Counted from the stretch's first letter, positions 24,534 through 34,888 are shown. The stretch is DNA of 64,000 bases from Roseicella aerolata (GCF_020523605.1 NZ_JAJAQI010000001.1:243670-307669), one strand, 5' to 3'. Numbers and translations: made by a program. Notes: generated by a model from the letters alone, not told the origin.

Positions 24534-26420
24534 TTGACCGCCCCCTCCCATGCCGGCCAGAGCCGGAAGGTCACCCTGCCCCTCCTGCTCGGCGTGCTCG
24601 GCGTCGTCTATGGCGATATCGGCACCAGCCCGCTCTATGCGCTGCGCGCCGCGCTGCTGCATTTCTCCGCCGACGGGATCGAGCGCTGGGAAATTCTCGG
24701 CATCCTTTCCCTCATCATCTGGTCGCTGATCCTGACGGTGACGGTGAAATACGTCACCTTCGTGCTGCGGGCCGACAACAAGGGGGAAGGCGGCATCCTG
24801 GCGCTGATGGCACTGGCCCAGCGCATCGCCGGCGGCGAGCAGTCGCGCCGGGTCGTCGCCACCATCGGCATCGTCGGCGCCTGCCTCTTCTTCGGCGACG
24901 GCATCATTACCCCGGCCATCTCCGTCCTCTCGGCCATGGAGGGGCTGAAGGTCGCCTCCCCGGCCTTCGAGCCGCTGATCATCCCGGGCTCGGTCTTCAT
25001 CCTGCTCGCGCTCTTCCTGGTGCAGTTCCGCGGCACCGGGAGCATGGGCGCGGTCTTCGGGCCGGTCACCGCGCTCTGGTTCGGCTCGCTCGGCCTGCTC
25101 GGCCTGATCGAGGTGGTGCTGGAGCCGGAGGTGCTGACCGCCATCTCCCCGCACCATGCCGTGACCTTCTGCCTGCACTACAAGCTGGCGGCCTTCATCG
25201 CCTTCGGCTCGGTCGTGCTGGCGGTGACGGGGGCGGAGGCGCTCTATGCCGATATGGGGCATTTCGGCCGGCGGCCCATCCGCCTCGTCTGGCTCAGCAT
25301 CGTGCTGCCGGCGCTGGCGCTGAACTATCTCGGGCAGGGGGCGCTGCTGCTGAGCGACCCGGCGGCCATCGAGAACCCGTTCTACCTGCTGGTTCCCGAA
25401 TTCCTCCGCCTGCCCATGGTGGTGCTGGCGACGGCCGCGACCATCATCGCCTCTCAGGCGATGATTTCGGGTGCTTTTTCGATTGCCCGGCAATGCGTCC
25501 AGCTCGGCTTCCTGCCGCGCCTCGTCGTCCGCCATACCTCGGAGACGGAGGAGGGGCAGATCTACCTGCCGCAGGTGAATTTCGCCCTGCTCGCCGGCGT
25601 GCTGATCCTGGTGCTGTCCTTCCACACCTCGGACGCGCTGGCCGCCGCCTACGGCATCGCGGTCACTGGCACCTTCGTCTGCACCAGCCTGCTGGCGATC
25701 CTGGTCTTCCGCCGGCAATTCGGCTGGCCGGCGGCCCTGGTCGGCCTGGTCTTCCTGCCGCTGCTGCTGCTCGACCTCGCCTTCTTCCTCTCGAACGTGC
25801 TGAAGATCCCGGAGGGCGGTTGGGTGCCGCTGGTGCTGGGCGCCGGGCTCTTCATCCTGATGCATACCTGGAAGCGCGGGCGGGACCTGCTCTTCGCCCG
25901 CTTCCGGCAGGACAGCCTGCCGTTGAAGAGCTTCCTGGCCCGCCTGCCGCAGAGCCGCACCATCCGCGTCCCCGGCATCGCGGTCTTCATGACCAGCCAG
26001 GCGGACTATGTTCCCGGCGCCCTGCTGCACAACCTGAAGCACAACAAGGTGCTGCATGAGCGCGTGCTCTTCGTCACCGTGCTGAATGAGGACGTGCCGC
26101 AGGTCGGCCCCGACCGGCGGCGGGAGGTGACGGAACTCGCCCCCAATATCCACCGCGTCATCATCCGCTACGGCTTCCAGGAAAGCCCCCATATCCCGCG
26201 CGAGCTGGATGGGCTGAAGCAGGAGGGCGTGGCCTTCGAATCCATGCAGGCCAGCTACTTCCTGGGGCGGGAGACGCTGGTGGCGGCGGTGGTGCCGAAG
26301 ATGTCGCACTGGCGGCAATGGCTGTTCACGCTGATGTCGCGCAATGCCGTCCCGGCCACCGAATTCTACCGCATCCCCTCCGACCGGGTGGTGGAGCTGG
26401 GGGTGCGGGTGGCGATTTGA
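24534..26420 (+). CDS. kup: Low-affinity potassium uptake protein Kup
   Basis: A 628-aa K+/H+ symporter of the inner membrane with twelve hydrophobic segments and a soluble C-terminal domain of about 170 residues. The signature [18 protein letters not shown] is near the N-terminus, and [16 protein letters not shown], [13 protein letters not shown] and the [19 protein letters not shown] stretch follow. The only suitable start is a TTG at 24534, with GGAG eight bases upstream; the open frame begins there and no ATG or GTG precedes the first conserved motif. It lies 89 nt after aapP, behind a nested hairpin, and is probably transcribed on its own. Confidence 0.95.
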   Translation: MTAPSHAGQSRKVTLPLLLGVLGVVYGDIGTSPLYALRAALLHFSADGIERWEILGILSLIIWSLILTVTVKYVTFVLRADNKGEGGILALMALAQRIAGGEQSRRVVATIGIVGACLFFGDGIITPAISVLSAMEGLKVASPAFEPLIIPGSVFILLALFLVQFRGTGSMGAVFGPVTALWFGSLGLLGLIEVVLEPEVLTAISPHHAVTFCLHYKLAAFIAFGSVVLAVTGAEALYADMGHFGRRPIRLVWLSIVLPALALNYLGQGALLLSDPAAIENPFYLLVPEFLRLPMVVLATAATIIASQAMISGAFSIARQCVQLGFLPRLVVRHTSETEEGQIYLPQVNFALLAGVLILVLSFHTSDALAAAYGIAVTGTFVCTSLLAILVFRRQFGWPAALVGLVFLPLLLLDLAFFLSNVLKIPEGGWVPLVLGAGLFILMHTWKRGRDLLFARFRQDSLPLKSFLARLPQSRTIRVPGIAVFMTSQADYVPGALLHNLKHNKVLHERVLFVTVLNEDVPQVGPDRRREVTELAPNIHRVIIRYGFQESPHIPRELDGLKQEGVAFESMQASYFLGRETLVAAVVPKMSHWRQWLFTLMSRNAVPATEFYRIPSDRVVELGVRVAI

Positions 26421-26616
26421 ACCGGACGCGACCGAAAGCGTTACCGAGAGGCACGAGCCCGCAGGCGTCGCCCGGTCCGGGTGTTTTCGGCAGACGGCGC
26501 GTGGACATGCGAAGGGGCATGACCCAGGTCTGGGCGACCAGAACGGAGCACCCCGGCCCGGCAAGGGCGGATGCCGGGTGTTTCCGTCACAGCCGAAGAG
26601 GGGGTGGGAAGGCGGG

Positions 26617-26985
26617 ATGCCAATGGTGACGCTGGTAATGGCCGCGGGCCCCGGCTTCCCGCAGGGCAGCCCCGACCACCGCTATGAGATGAGCGTGACG
26701 CTGACGCCGGGCGGCCAGCTGGACGTCCAGGCTTGGCATGCGGACCCGAAGCCTTGGCCGGCCCGCCGCGTCGCGCCGGGTGCCCCTGCACGCGACGGCG
26801 ACGTGCTGTTCGACCCCGATACCGAAAGCTGGTCGATCCGGCTGTTTCCCGCGCCGGGCACGGCCACCGATGCGCCGCTGCACGCGCAACTCCGCAATGC
26901 CGGGCAGTTGCGGCCGGGGGAATACGTGACCATCCGGGAGCCGGACGGGACGGAGTTCTCTTACCGGGTAGTCAGCGTCGCCTAG
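26617..26985 (+). CDS. Hypothetical 122-aa protein
   Basis: I do not recognise this protein. It starts at 26617, with GGAAGG just upstream, and reads MPMVTLVMAAGPGFPQG. It is rich in Pro, Gly and acidic residues and ends in a beta-rich segment LRPGEYVTIREPDGTEFSYRVVSVA. It has no signal peptide or clear membrane span. The 196 nt between kup and this gene hold nothing I can identify. Codon use is similar to that of its neighbours, which supports a real gene. Confidence 0.55.
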   Translation: MPMVTLVMAAGPGFPQGSPDHRYEMSVTLTPGGQLDVQAWHADPKPWPARRVAPGAPARDGDVLFDPDTESWSIRLFPAPGTATDAPLHAQLRNAGQLRPGEYVTIREPDGTEFSYRVVSVA

Positions 26986-27211
26986 AGCGCATCGCCGCGG
27001 GGCGGAAAGACCCGGAGGCTTGGCCTGCTCTCCTGAACAGTGCCCCGACCTTCCTCGGGCTGCGCAGCCGGCCCGGGAAGGGGCCAGGGCAGGAGGCGGG
27101 CGGGCATGAAGGCCCGGGGCCGGGTGCACCCGCGCTGTCCGCCATGGCGGCCACGGTTTGGCGCCGGCGCGGCGTGCGGGGATGCCGCCATCCCGTCAAG
27201 GCCCCGGAAAG

Positions 27212-27249
27212 CCGAAGGGCCCGATCGCGTCTGCGATCGGGCCCTTCGG
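27212..27249 (-). terminator. Terminator of the tRNA-Ala gene
   Basis: Perfect 17-bp stem (27212-27228 with 27233-27249, loop GTCT on the plus strand). On the minus strand it is followed by GCTTTCC. It starts six bases past the CCA end of the tRNA. Confidence 0.75.
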
Positions 27250-27254
27250 GAACC

Positions 27255-27330
<76 letters not shown>

Positions 27331-27346
27331 CCGGTCAGGTGCGGCG

Positions 27347-27375
27347 CGTATAGCCCCCACCCGGCACCCGCGCAA
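27347..27375 (-). promoter_or_regulatory. Promoter of tRNA-Ala
   Basis: On the minus strand, TTGCGC (27375-27370) and TATACG (27352-27347) are separated by exactly 17 bp. The -10 box ends 16 nt before the first tRNA base, giving a leader of about ten nt. Confidence 0.6.
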
Positions 27376-27454
27376 GGGGCCGGGAGGGACTTTCGCGCCG
27401 GCCGGTGCATGATTAGGGTGCCGCCGGCTTTCCGCCGAGAACCTGGAGGGGTGC

Positions 27455-28186
27455 ATGGGCAAGGTATATCCGGACGCGAAGGCGGCCCTCGCGGGGCTGC
27501 TGCGCGACGGGATGATGATCCATTCCGGCGGCTTCGGCCTGTGCGGCATCCCCGCCCTGCTGATCGAGGCGATCCGCGACAGCGGCGTGAAGGACCTGAC
27601 CATCGTCTCGAACAATGCCGGTATCGACGATGCCGGCCTCGGCCTGCTGCTGAAGACCCGGCAGGTGAAGAAGATGATCAGCAGCTATGTGGGGGAGAAC
27701 AAGACCTTCGCCGAGCAATTCCTGGCCGGCGAGCTGGAGATCGAGTTCAACCCGCAGGGCACGCTGGCCGAGCGCATCCGGGCCGGCGGCGCCGGCATCC
27801 CGGCCTTCTACACCAAGACCGGCGTCGGCACCGAGGTGGCGAAGGGCAAGCCCACCGCCGAGTTCGACGGCGAGACCTATGTGATGGAGCGCGGGATCGT
27901 CGCCGACCTCGCCATCGTCCATGCCTATATGGGCGATACCGAGGGCAACCTCGTCTATCGGAAGACCGCCCGCAACTTCAATCCGATGATGGCGACCGCG
28001 GCCAGGATGACGGTGGCGCAGGTGGAGCACCTGGTGCGCGCCGGCGAACTCGACCCCGACCACATCCACACTCCGGGCGTCTTCGTGAAGCGCATGATCC
28101 AGTGCCCGCCGGGCTATGAGAAGCGCATCGAGCAGCGCACCGTGCGCAAGCGTGAAGCGGCCGCGGCGGCCGGCGAGGAGGTCTGA
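27455..28186 (+). CDS. scoA: 3-oxoacid CoA-transferase, subunit A
   Basis: A 243-aa alpha subunit of succinyl-CoA:3-oxoacid CoA-transferase, which moves CoA between succinyl-CoA and acetoacetate. The coenzyme A loop SGGFGLCGIPALLI (24-37) and the IVSNNAG, NPQGTLAERIRAGGAGIPAFYT and NFNPMMATAA motifs are present. TGGAGGGG stands before the ATG. The beta subunit follows after three nt. With the depolymerase at 2932 and the acyl-CoA synthetase at 29825, this fits use of ketone bodies or stored polyhydroxybutyrate. Confidence 0.95.
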   Translation: MGKVYPDAKAALAGLLRDGMMIHSGGFGLCGIPALLIEAIRDSGVKDLTIVSNNAGIDDAGLGLLLKTRQVKKMISSYVGENKTFAEQFLAGELEIEFNPQGTLAERIRAGGAGIPAFYTKTGVGTEVAKGKPTAEFDGETYVMERGIVADLAIVHAYMGDTEGNLVYRKTARNFNPMMATAARMTVAQVEHLVRAGELDPDHIHTPGVFVKRMIQCPPGYEKRIEQRTVRKREAAAAAGEEV

Positions 28187-28189
28187 CCG

Positions 28190-28837
28190 ATGCCCTGGAC
28201 CCGTGACCAGATGGCCGCCCGCGCGGCGCGCGAGCTGCAGGACGGCTTCTATGTCAATCTCGGCATCGGCATCCCGACGCTGGTGGCGAACCACGTGCCC
28301 GCGGGCATGAGCGTGCAGCTGCAGAGCGAGAACGGCATGCTCGGCCTCGGCCCCTTCCCCTATGAGGGGGAGGAGGACCCGGACCTGATCAATGCCGGCA
28401 AGCAGACCATCACCGAACTGCCGACCAGCAGCTATTTCTCCTCGGCCGACAGCTTCGCCATGATTCGCGGCGGGCATATCGACCTGTCGATCCTCGGCGC
28501 GCTGCAGGTGGCGGAGAATGGCGACCTCGCCAACTGGATGATCCCCGGCAAGATGGTGAAGGGAATGGGCGGGGCGATGGACCTGGTCGCCGGCGTGAAG
28601 AAGGTGGTGGTGCTGATGGAGCACACCGCCGGCGGCAAGCCGAAGCTGCTGAAGCAATGCAGCCTGCCGCTGACCGGCGCGCGGGTGGTGGATATGGTCA
28701 TCACCGAGCTTGCGGTCTTCGAGATCGCGCGCAAGGGCGAGACCGATCTGCGACTGATCGAGCTGGCGCCCGACGTGACCCTGGAAGAGGTGCAGGCGAA
28801 GACCGAGGCGCGCTTCACCCCGGCCTTCCGGAACTGA
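28190..28837 (+). CDS. scoB: 3-oxoacid CoA-transferase, subunit B
   Basis: A 215-aa beta subunit. Glu47 in [12 protein letters not shown] is the catalytic glutamate that forms the glutamyl-CoA thioester. [15 protein letters not shown] near the N-terminus and [14 protein letters not shown] in the middle are typical. It is co-transcribed with scoA; a strong GC hairpin follows the stop codon. Confidence 0.95.
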   Translation: MPWTRDQMAARAARELQDGFYVNLGIGIPTLVANHVPAGMSVQLQSENGMLGLGPFPYEGEEDPDLINAGKQTITELPTSSYFSSADSFAMIRGGHIDLSILGALQVAENGDLANWMIPGKMVKGMGGAMDLVAGVKKVVVLMEHTAGGKPKLLKQCSLPLTGARVVDMVITELAVFEIARKGETDLRLIELAPDVTLEEVQAKTEARFTPAFRN

Positions 28838-28843
28838 GCCGGC

Positions 28844-28865
28844 GGGGGCCGGTCCGCCGGCCCCC
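28844..28865 (+). terminator. Terminator after scoAB
   Basis: GGGGGCCGG/CCGGCCCCC with loop TCCG, starting seven bases after the scoB stop. The descending arm runs on into a tract of nine C residues instead of T. Confidence 0.55.
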
Positions 28866-28903
28866 CCCCTCGCTGCGACCGGGCCTGCATGGGCACCCGG
28901 GTG

Positions 28904-29043
28904 GATCGCGGGCGGGCGTGAACGGGCCCCCGCAGGGCTTGTGGCGCAAAGCCCGCGAGGTGCCCCGTCGCCCGGGAGCGTGACTCTCTCCGCCAGCCAG
29001 GAAGCGGCAGCGGATCGCATGCCGTCCTGAGCCTGATCCGCTG
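28904..29043 (+). repeat. Family 1 intergenic repeat, copy 4, with internal insertion
   Basis: Starts GATCGCGGGCGGGCGTGAAC and ends CAGCGGAT...GATCCGCTG, the two ends of the family 1 element. About 40 extra bases, themselves containing GGGCTTGTGGCGCAAAGCCC (a hairpin), sit between the two palindromes. Outside the insertion the right half aligns almost without gaps to the copy at 5431-5525. Confidence 0.6.
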
Positions 29044-29440
29044 TCGTCGCGCTTTCGCCTGGCAAAGGCTGGGGCGGCCCATCCGCGGTTGCCACGGCGG
29101 CGCGGAACCCGTTTCCTGCACGGGTATGTGTTGAGGGCTCCTACGATGCTCACTCGACACCAGACTCTGCCATGCATAGCGTGGCGCATGTCCTTCGTGG
29201 CGCTGACTCCGCCCTGATCTAGCGCGACTGGCCGGCTCAAGGCCGGCCCTTCATCGTTGCCGCCTCCCAACGGCTGGGATGCGGTGCGGAGCGCCATCGG
29301 GCCTTGGCCCGACCGAAGGACCCAGCCGTGCACCTCCCTCTCCGACCGGCGCGCCTGCCCTTCCGGGCATTCGCCATGCGTGGGGCTGCGACGTTCCCGC
29401 CCGTCCTGTCGCCCCCATTCCTGGCGGCGGAGCCGAGGGC
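29044..29440. other. Gene-free spacer of lower GC between scoAB and the small membrane protein gene
   Basis: I find no supported gene. 29120-29220 is visibly less GC-rich than its surroundings, and short frames on both strands lack ribosome binding sites. A hairpin GGCCGGC/GCCGGCC (29230-29248) could be a terminator. The region may be a decayed remnant of a mobile element or gene, but I cannot identify one. Confidence 0.4.
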
Positions 29441-29665
29441 ATGAGGGACATGCTGTATGTCTCGGCAATCGTCTGGAGCGTCACCGTCGGCGTCGTGCTG
29501 CTGACCTCGCCGGCGGAACCGCCACCCATCGATGCGGGATGCCTGGAACGGGGATATGCCAGCCACAGGGATGCCGGGCACTGGCCTTATCTGGCGGATG
29601 GCCGGCTGACCGCGACCGAGGTCTCCCGGCTCTGTGCCCGGAGCCGCGTGGCCTATGGCCGGTGA
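29441..29665 (+). CDS. Small putative exported or membrane protein
   Basis: A 74-aa frame beginning MRDMLYVSAIVWSVTVGVVL, with one hydrophobic segment (5-22). The polar remainder has two cysteines (in DAGCLERGY and SRLCARS) that could pair in the periplasm. CGGAG and GAGGG lie upstream of the ATG. No family is recognised, and a gene this short needs comparative support. Confidence 0.45.
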   Translation: MRDMLYVSAIVWSVTVGVVLLTSPAEPPPIDAGCLERGYASHRDAGHWPYLADGRLTATEVSRLCARSRVAYGR

Positions 29666-29824
29666 CGCTCCGCCGCCGCCCCGCGCTGCCGGGAGGCGGG
29701 GCGCCACCTGGCACCGAGAGGCCGCCCGCGCGGGAGGCTGACGGCCCGGGCTCTCCCTGCACCCCTGTTGCATCCCGCCGGCGCTTTTCCCACCTCCCCC
29801 GCCAACAGGGGGAGGGAACGGGTC

Positions 29825-31546
29825 ATGCCGGCGACACTGACCAGCAGCTACGTCCATGGCGCAAGCGACGTGCCGCTGCTCGGCGAGACGATCGGGGCGA
29901 ATTTCCGCGCGACCGCCGCCCGGCTGCCCGACCACCCCGCCCTGATCGTCCGGCACCAGGGCATCCGCTGGAGCTATGCGGAACTGGCGGCCCGGGTGGA
30001 GGATTTCGCCGCCGGCCTGCTCGCCCTCGGCCTGCAACCCGGCGACCGGGTCGGCATCTGGTCCCCCAACAATGCCGAATGGGTGGTGGCGCAATACGCC
30101 ACTGCCTGGGCGGGCCTCATCCTGGTCAACATCAACCCCGCCTATCGCCTGGCCGAACTGGAATACGCCCTCAACAAGGTGGGCTGCGCCGCGCTGATCA
30201 CGGCGACCGCCCATCGCAGCTCCGACTATATTGGCATGCTGAACACCCTGGCGCCGGAGATCGCGGAGAGCAGGCCCGGCGCGCTGCGGGCAGCCAGGCT
30301 GCCGGCGCTGCGGCATGTCATCCAGATCGGCGGCGCGGCGCCCGGCTTCCTGCCCTTCGGGGCCGTCGCCGAAGGCGGCCGCACCGGGGCGGCCCGGCGT
30401 GCCCTGGAGGAAGCCGCTGGCCGGGTGCAGTTCGATGACCCCGTGAACATCCAGTTCACCTCCGGCACCACCGGCGCGCCGAAGGGCGCGACGCTGACCC
30501 ACCACAACATCCTGAACAACGGCTATTTTATCGCCCGCACGATGAAGTATTCCGCGGCCGACCGGGTCTGCATCCCCGTCCCGCTCTACCACTGCTTCGG
30601 CATGGTGATCGGCAACCTCGCCTGCACCAGCCATGGCGCGACCATGGTCTTCCCGGCCGAGGGATTCGATGCGCTGGAGACATTGCGGGCGGTGGCGGAG
30701 GAGCGCTGCACCTCGCTCTATGGCGTGCCGACCATGTTCGTCGCCATGCTGACGCATCCGGAATTCGGCGGCTTCGACCTGCGCAGCCTCCGCACCGGCG
30801 TCATGGCCGGCGCGCCCTGCCCGGTGGAGATCATGCGCCGCTGCCTCGATGAGATGCATATGCGGGAGGTGACGATCTGCTACGGCATGACCGAGACCTC
30901 CCCCGTCAGCTTCCAGTCCGCGGTGGACGACCCGATCGAGCGGCGCATCGGCACGGTCGGCCGCGTGCATCCGCATGTCGAGGTGAAGATCGTGGATGGG
31001 GAGGGGAGGGTGGTGCCGCCCGGCACGCCGGGCGAGCTCTGCACCCGCGGCTATTCGGTGATGCAGGGCTACTGGGGCGACCCGGAGAAGACCGCCGAGG
31101 CGATCGACGCCGCAGGCTGGATGCATACCGGCGATCTCGCGGTGCTGGACGCGCAGGGCTATGGCAACATCGTCGGCCGCATCAAGGATCTCGTCATCCG
31201 CGGCGGCGAGAACATCTACCCGCGCGAGGTGGAGGAATTCCTCTTCCGCCATCCGAAGGTCGCGGAGGTGCAGGTGGTCGGCGTGCCCGATCCGCGGATG
31301 GGGGAGGAACTCTGCGCCTGGATCCGCCTGAAGCCGGGCGAGGTGGCGGAGGAGGAGGAGATCCGCGCCTTCTGCCGCGGCCAGATCGCCCACTACAAGA
31401 TTCCCCGCTATGTCCGCTTCGTGGACGCCTTCCCGATGACGGTGACGGGCAAGGTGCAGAAATTCCTGATCCGGGAACGCATGGCGGAGGAACTGAGGGC
31501 CGCCGCGCAGGGCACGGCATGGCAGGCCCCGCGAAAGGCGCCGTGA
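29825..31546 (+). CDS. AMP-binding acyl-CoA synthetase
   Basis: A 573-aa ANL-superfamily ligase that activates a carboxylic acid to acyl-AMP and then acyl-CoA. Motifs in order: [11 protein letters not shown] (211-221, ATP phosphates), [11 protein letters not shown] (adenine), [25 protein letters not shown] hinge and the catalytic lysine in VTGKVQKF (Lys543). It resembles medium- or long-chain fatty-acid synthetases of the FadD/AtoE-neighbour type; the exact substrate is not readable. GGGAGGGAACGGG precedes the ATG at 29825. It is convergent with the DUF4149 gene, 21 nt apart. Confidence 0.9.
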   Translation: MPATLTSSYVHGASDVPLLGETIGANFRATAARLPDHPALIVRHQGIRWSYAELAARVEDFAAGLLALGLQPGDRVGIWSPNNAEWVVAQYATAWAGLILVNINPAYRLAELEYALNKVGCAALITATAHRSSDYIGMLNTLAPEIAESRPGALRAARLPALRHVIQIGGAAPGFLPFGAVAEGGRTGAARRALEEAAGRVQFDDPVNIQFTSGTTGAPKGATLTHHNILNNGYFIARTMKYSAADRVCIPVPLYHCFGMVIGNLACTSHGATMVFPAEGFDALETLRAVAEERCTSLYGVPTMFVAMLTHPEFGGFDLRSLRTGVMAGAPCPVEIMRRCLDEMHMREVTICYGMTETSPVSFQSAVDDPIERRIGTVGRVHPHVEVKIVDGEGRVVPPGTPGELCTRGYSVMQGYWGDPEKTAEAIDAAGWMHTGDLAVLDAQGYGNIVGRIKDLVIRGGENIYPREVEEFLFRHPKVAEVQVVGVPDPRMGEELCAWIRLKPGEVAEEEEIRAFCRGQIAHYKIPRYVRFVDAFPMTVTGKVQKFLIRERMAEELRAAAQGTAWQAPRKAP

Positions 31547-31567
31547 GCCCCCGCGGTGCCGCCGGGC

Positions 31568-31981
31568 TCAGGCGAAGCGCAGCAGCACCACCAGCGCGGC
31601 CAGCATCTGCGCCAGGTTGAGCACGACGCTCAGCCGGTGCGCCCGGTCGAAGCGCGCCTTCGCCACCGCATCCCCCGCCTGGGCCGCGTCCGACCATGCA
31701 TTGATCCGCGGCATCAGCCCCTGCCGTAGCCAGGCGGTCAGCGCCGCGACCGCGGCCATGGCCAGCGCATCCGGCAGGCGCAGCGGCAGCAGCGCGACCG
31801 CCGCGGCGGCCGAGAGGCCGAGGACATAGAGGTAGTAGCAGGGGAAGAGCTGGCGGATGAACCGCCCGGCCCATTCCGGCGGCAGGCGGGTGAAGACCAG
31901 CGGCGCGACGGCGACGGCGAAGAACACCATCCCGCCCAGCAGCAGGGCGGTGGCGAGCAGGGCGACGGCGGAAAGGATCAT
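31568..31981 (-). CDS. DUF4149 membrane protein
   Basis: A 137-aa protein with four hydrophobic segments; MVFFAVAVAPLVFTRLPPEWAGRF and the RFDRAHRLSVVLNLAQML ending match the DUF4149 (TMEM205-like) family of unknown function. It follows ahcY by 76 nt on the same strand, with a hairpin between them, so co-transcription is uncertain. Confidence 0.8.
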   Translation of the reverse strand: MILSAVALLATALLLGGMVFFAVAVAPLVFTRLPPEWAGRFIRQLFPCYYLYVLGLSAAAAVALLPLRLPDALAMAAVAALTAWLRQGLMPRINAWSDAAQAGDAVAKARFDRAHRLSVVLNLAQMLAALVVLLRFA

Positions 31982-32022
31982 GCGGCGGCGGAGATGGTCC
32001 CGCCGCCGCGATCCGCAAGCCC

Positions 32023-32047
32023 GGCCCGGGGCCTCTCGCCTCGGGCC
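32023..32047 (-). terminator. Hairpin downstream of ahcY
   Basis: GGCCCGGGGC and GCCTCGGGCC pair over ten positions with one G-U; the loop is CTCTC. It lies just past the ahcY stop codon and before the DUF4149 gene. Confidence 0.5.
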
Positions 32048-32057
32048 GATGCCGGGC

Positions 32058-33461
32058 TCAGTACCGGTACTGGTCGGCCTTGAACGGGCCCTGCTGGTCC
32101 ACGCCGATATAGGAGGCCTGCTGGGCCGAGAGCCTGGTCAGCTTCGCGCCGACCTTCTCCAGGTGCAGCGCCGCCACCTTCTCGTCCAGGTGCTTCGGCA
32201 GCACATAGACCTTCTTCTCGTACTTGCCCGGATTGGTCCAGAGCTCGATCTGCGCCAGCGTCTGGTTGGTGAAGCTGGCGGACATCACGAAGCTCGGATG
32301 GCCGGTGGCATTGCCGAGGTTCACCAGGCGGCCTTCGGAGAGCAGGATGATCCGCTTGCCGTCGGGGAACTCCACCTCGTCCACCTGCGGCTTCACGTTG
32401 GTCCACTTGTAGTTCTTCAGCGCGGCGACCTGGATCTCGCTGTCGAAGTGGCCGATGTTGCAGACGATGGCGCGGTGCTTCATCGCCCGCATGTGGTCCA
32501 CGGTGATGACGTCCACATTGCCGGTGGCAGTGACGAAGATGTCGGCGCGCGGGGCGGCGTCCTCCATCGTCACCACCTCGTAGCCCTCCATGGCCGCCTG
32601 CAGGGCGCAGATGGGATCCACCTCGCTGACCATCACGCGGCACCCGGCGTTGCGCAGGGACGCGGCGCTGCCCTTGCCCACATCGCCGAAGCCCGCGACC
32701 ATGGCGATCTTGCCGGCCATCATCACGTCGGTGCCGCGGCGGATGCCGTCCACCAGGGACTCGCGGCAGCCATAGAGGTTGTCGAATTTCGACTTGGTGA
32801 CGCTGTCATTCACATTGATGGCGGGGAAGAGCAGCTTGCCCTCCTTCGCCATGGTGTAGAGGCGATGCACGCCCGTCGTCGTCTCCTCGGACACGCCCTG
32901 GATGGACCTGGCGAGGCGGGCGAACCAGCCCGGCTTGCTCTTCAGGCAATCCTTGATGAGGGCGAAGAAGACCTCCTCCTCCTCATTCGTCGCCTTGTCG
33001 AGGAAGGCCACGTCGCCCTGCTCGGCGCGCAGGCCGTAATGCACCAGCAGCGTCATGTCCCCGCCGTCGTCGAGGATCATGTTCGGCTCGCCGCCATCGC
33101 CCCATTCCAGCGTCTTCTTCACATAATCCCAGTATTCCGGCAGCGTCTCGCCCTTCACGGCGAAGACCGGCGTGCCCGCGGCGGCGATGGCGGCCGCGGC
33201 ATGGTCCTGGGTGGAGAAGATGTTGCAGGAGGACCAGCGGACATCGGCGCCGAGATGCTTCAGCGTCTCGATCAGCACCGCGGTCTGGATGGTCATGTGC
33301 AGGCAGCCGGCGATGCGGGCGCCCTTCAGCGGCTGGGAGGGACCGTATTCGCGCCGCACCGCCATCAGGCCGGGCATCTCGTCCTCGGCCATGGCGATTT
33401 CCTTCCGGCCCCAATCGGCGAGCGACAGGTCCTTCACCTTGTAGTCGGCGGCAACGGCCAT
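32058..33461 (-). CDS. ahcY: S-adenosyl-L-homocysteine hydrolase
   Basis: A 467-aa NAD-dependent cytoplasmic enzyme that splits S-adenosylhomocysteine to adenosine and homocysteine, closing the activated methyl cycle. Seen: [15 protein letters not shown], the insert typical of bacterial and plant forms, [21 protein letters not shown], the NAD loop GFGDVGKG and the C-terminal KADQYRY. The start at 33461 has GAGGGA upstream. A near-perfect 18-nt palindrome 75 nt upstream is a candidate operator of an S-adenosylhomocysteine-responsive repressor. Confidence 0.97.
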   Translation of the reverse strand: MAVAADYKVKDLSLADWGRKEIAMAEDEMPGLMAVRREYGPSQPLKGARIAGCLHMTIQTAVLIETLKHLGADVRWSSCNIFSTQDHAAAAIAAAGTPVFAVKGETLPEYWDYVKKTLEWGDGGEPNMILDDGGDMTLLVHYGLRAEQGDVAFLDKATNEEEEVFFALIKDCLKSKPGWFARLARSIQGVSEETTTGVHRLYTMAKEGKLLFPAINVNDSVTKSKFDNLYGCRESLVDGIRRGTDVMMAGKIAMVAGFGDVGKGSAASLRNAGCRVMVSEVDPICALQAAMEGYEVVTMEDAAPRADIFVTATGNVDVITVDHMRAMKHRAIVCNIGHFDSEIQVAALKNYKWTNVKPQVDEVEFPDGKRIILLSEGRLVNLGNATGHPSFVMSASFTNQTLAQIELWTNPGKYEKKVYVLPKHLDEKVAALHLEKVGAKLTRLSAQQASYIGVDQQGPFKADQYRY

Positions 33462-33535
33462 CGGGCGGCATCCCTCACTATCTCGCCGCCCGCCTAGCAT
33501 GGCCCGGTGCGGCTTGGCCAGGGTGATCGAAGAAG

Positions 33536-33553
33536 CATAAGCATATCTTTATG
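33536..33553. promoter_or_regulatory. Candidate SahR-type operator of ahcY
   Basis: CATAAGCATATCTTTATG is an 18-nt palindrome with seven of nine positions symmetric; the half-site ATCTTTATG is intact. It stands out as AT-rich in GC-rich DNA, 75 nt from the ahcY start. ArsR-family SahR regulators of methyl-cycle genes bind palindromes of this kind in proteobacteria; the assignment is inference. Confidence 0.5.
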
Positions 33554-33676
33554 TCGACCGGATCCGGTGTCCGGCGACGCCGGCCCGGCGGTGCGACGCC
33601 TTGCGGAACGGCCTTCCGCCCTACATGGTCCGGTGAGGCGGCCTGTCCATCAAAGGCCACCGGGAGGGATGATCGC

Positions 33677-34888
33677 ATGAAGACCCGCTTGCTCGCCCTG
33701 GGGCTCGGCGCGGCCATGGTGTTGCCCGGCCTCGCCCTCGCCCAGCAGGCGCCGGCGCCGGCCTGGGCCCAGGGCCGGCCGGACGCCATGTCCAGCTCCA
33801 ACCTCGCCCCGCATCCGCCGAAGATGACCACGACCCCGGCCGAGCAGGTCCCGGTCTCGGCGCTGCGCGTCCCGCAGGGCTTCAAGGTGGAACTCTGGGC
33901 GAGCGGCGCGCCGGGCGCGCGCATGATGGCGGAAGGGCCGAACGGCACTGTCTTCGTCGGCAGCCGCACCATCGGGCGCGTCTATGCCATCACCGAGCAG
34001 GGCGGCCAGCGCCAGGTGCGCACCCTCGCGCAGCAGCTCAACCAGCCGAACGGGCTCGCGGTGCGGGACGGCAATCTCTACGTCATCGCCATCAACCGCG
34101 TGCTCCGCTACGACGGCATCGAGGGCAAGCTCGACAATCCCGGCCAGCCCGTGGACCTGACCGAGGCCTTCGGCCTGCCGCGGGAGGAGCACCACGGCTG
34201 GAAATTCGCCAACTTCGGCCCGGATGGCCGGCTCTACATGAATGTCGGCGTGCCCTGCAACATCTGCGAGTTCAACCGCGACACCCATGCGGTGATCATC
34301 TCCTTCAATCCGGACGGCTCAGACCGCCGGCTGGAGGCGAAGGGCATCCGCAACAGCGTCGGCTTCGACTGGCACCCGACGACGCGCGAGCTCTGGGCGA
34401 CCAACAATGGCCGCGACTGGGCGGGCAACGAGACGCCGCAGGACACGCTGCACCGCATCCGCCGCAGCGGCGAGGATCACGGCTTCCCCTATTGCGCCGC
34501 CAACTGGCGTGACCCGGCCATCACCACCGGCCCGGCCGCCTGCAGCGAATTCGTCGCCCCCGCGGCGATGCTCGGGCCGCACACCGCGGCGCTCGGCATG
34601 CGCTTCTACACCGGCAACGCCTTCCCGGCGGAATACCGCAACCAGATGTTCATCGCCCGCCGCGGCTCCTGGAACCGCGACCAGAAGAGCGGCTATGACG
34701 TCGTCGTCGCGAAGACCGACGGGCAGGGCAATGTCACTTCGGTCGAGCCCTTCCTGACCGGCCTGCTGGACGAGGCGAACAACCGTTTCCTCGGCCGCCC
34801 GGTGGATGTGCTGGTCCGGCGCGACGGCTCGCTGCTCGTCTCGGATGAGCAGAACGGCGCGATCTACCGCATCACCCACGGGAACTGA
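33677..34888 (+). CDS. PQQ-dependent sugar (sorbosone-type) dehydrogenase
   Basis: A 403-aa periplasmic beta-propeller protein with signal peptide (1-22, cleavage after ALA). Features of the L-sorbosone dehydrogenase/GDH-B family: PQGFKVELWASG, GPNGTVFVGSRTIGRVY, EEHHGWKFANFGPDGRLYMNVG, GIRNSVGFDWHP, NRFLGRPVDVLVRRDGSLLVSDEQNGAIYRI. It probably oxidises an aldose or aldehyde with PQQ and passes electrons to the cytochrome encoded two nt downstream. GGGAGGG stands before the ATG at 33677. No pqq biosynthesis genes are in the window. Confidence 0.85.
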   Translation: MKTRLLALGLGAAMVLPGLALAQQAPAPAWAQGRPDAMSSSNLAPHPPKMTTTPAEQVPVSALRVPQGFKVELWASGAPGARMMAEGPNGTVFVGSRTIGRVYAITEQGGQRQVRTLAQQLNQPNGLAVRDGNLYVIAINRVLRYDGIEGKLDNPGQPVDLTEAFGLPREEHHGWKFANFGPDGRLYMNVGVPCNICEFNRDTHAVIISFNPDGSDRRLEAKGIRNSVGFDWHPTTRELWATNNGRDWAGNETPQDTLHRIRRSGEDHGFPYCAANWRDPAITTGPAACSEFVAPAAMLGPHTAALGMRFYTGNAFPAEYRNQMFIARRGSWNRDQKSGYDVVVAKTDGQGNVTSVEPFLTGLLDEANNRFLGRPVDVLVRRDGSLLVSDEQNGAIYRITHGN

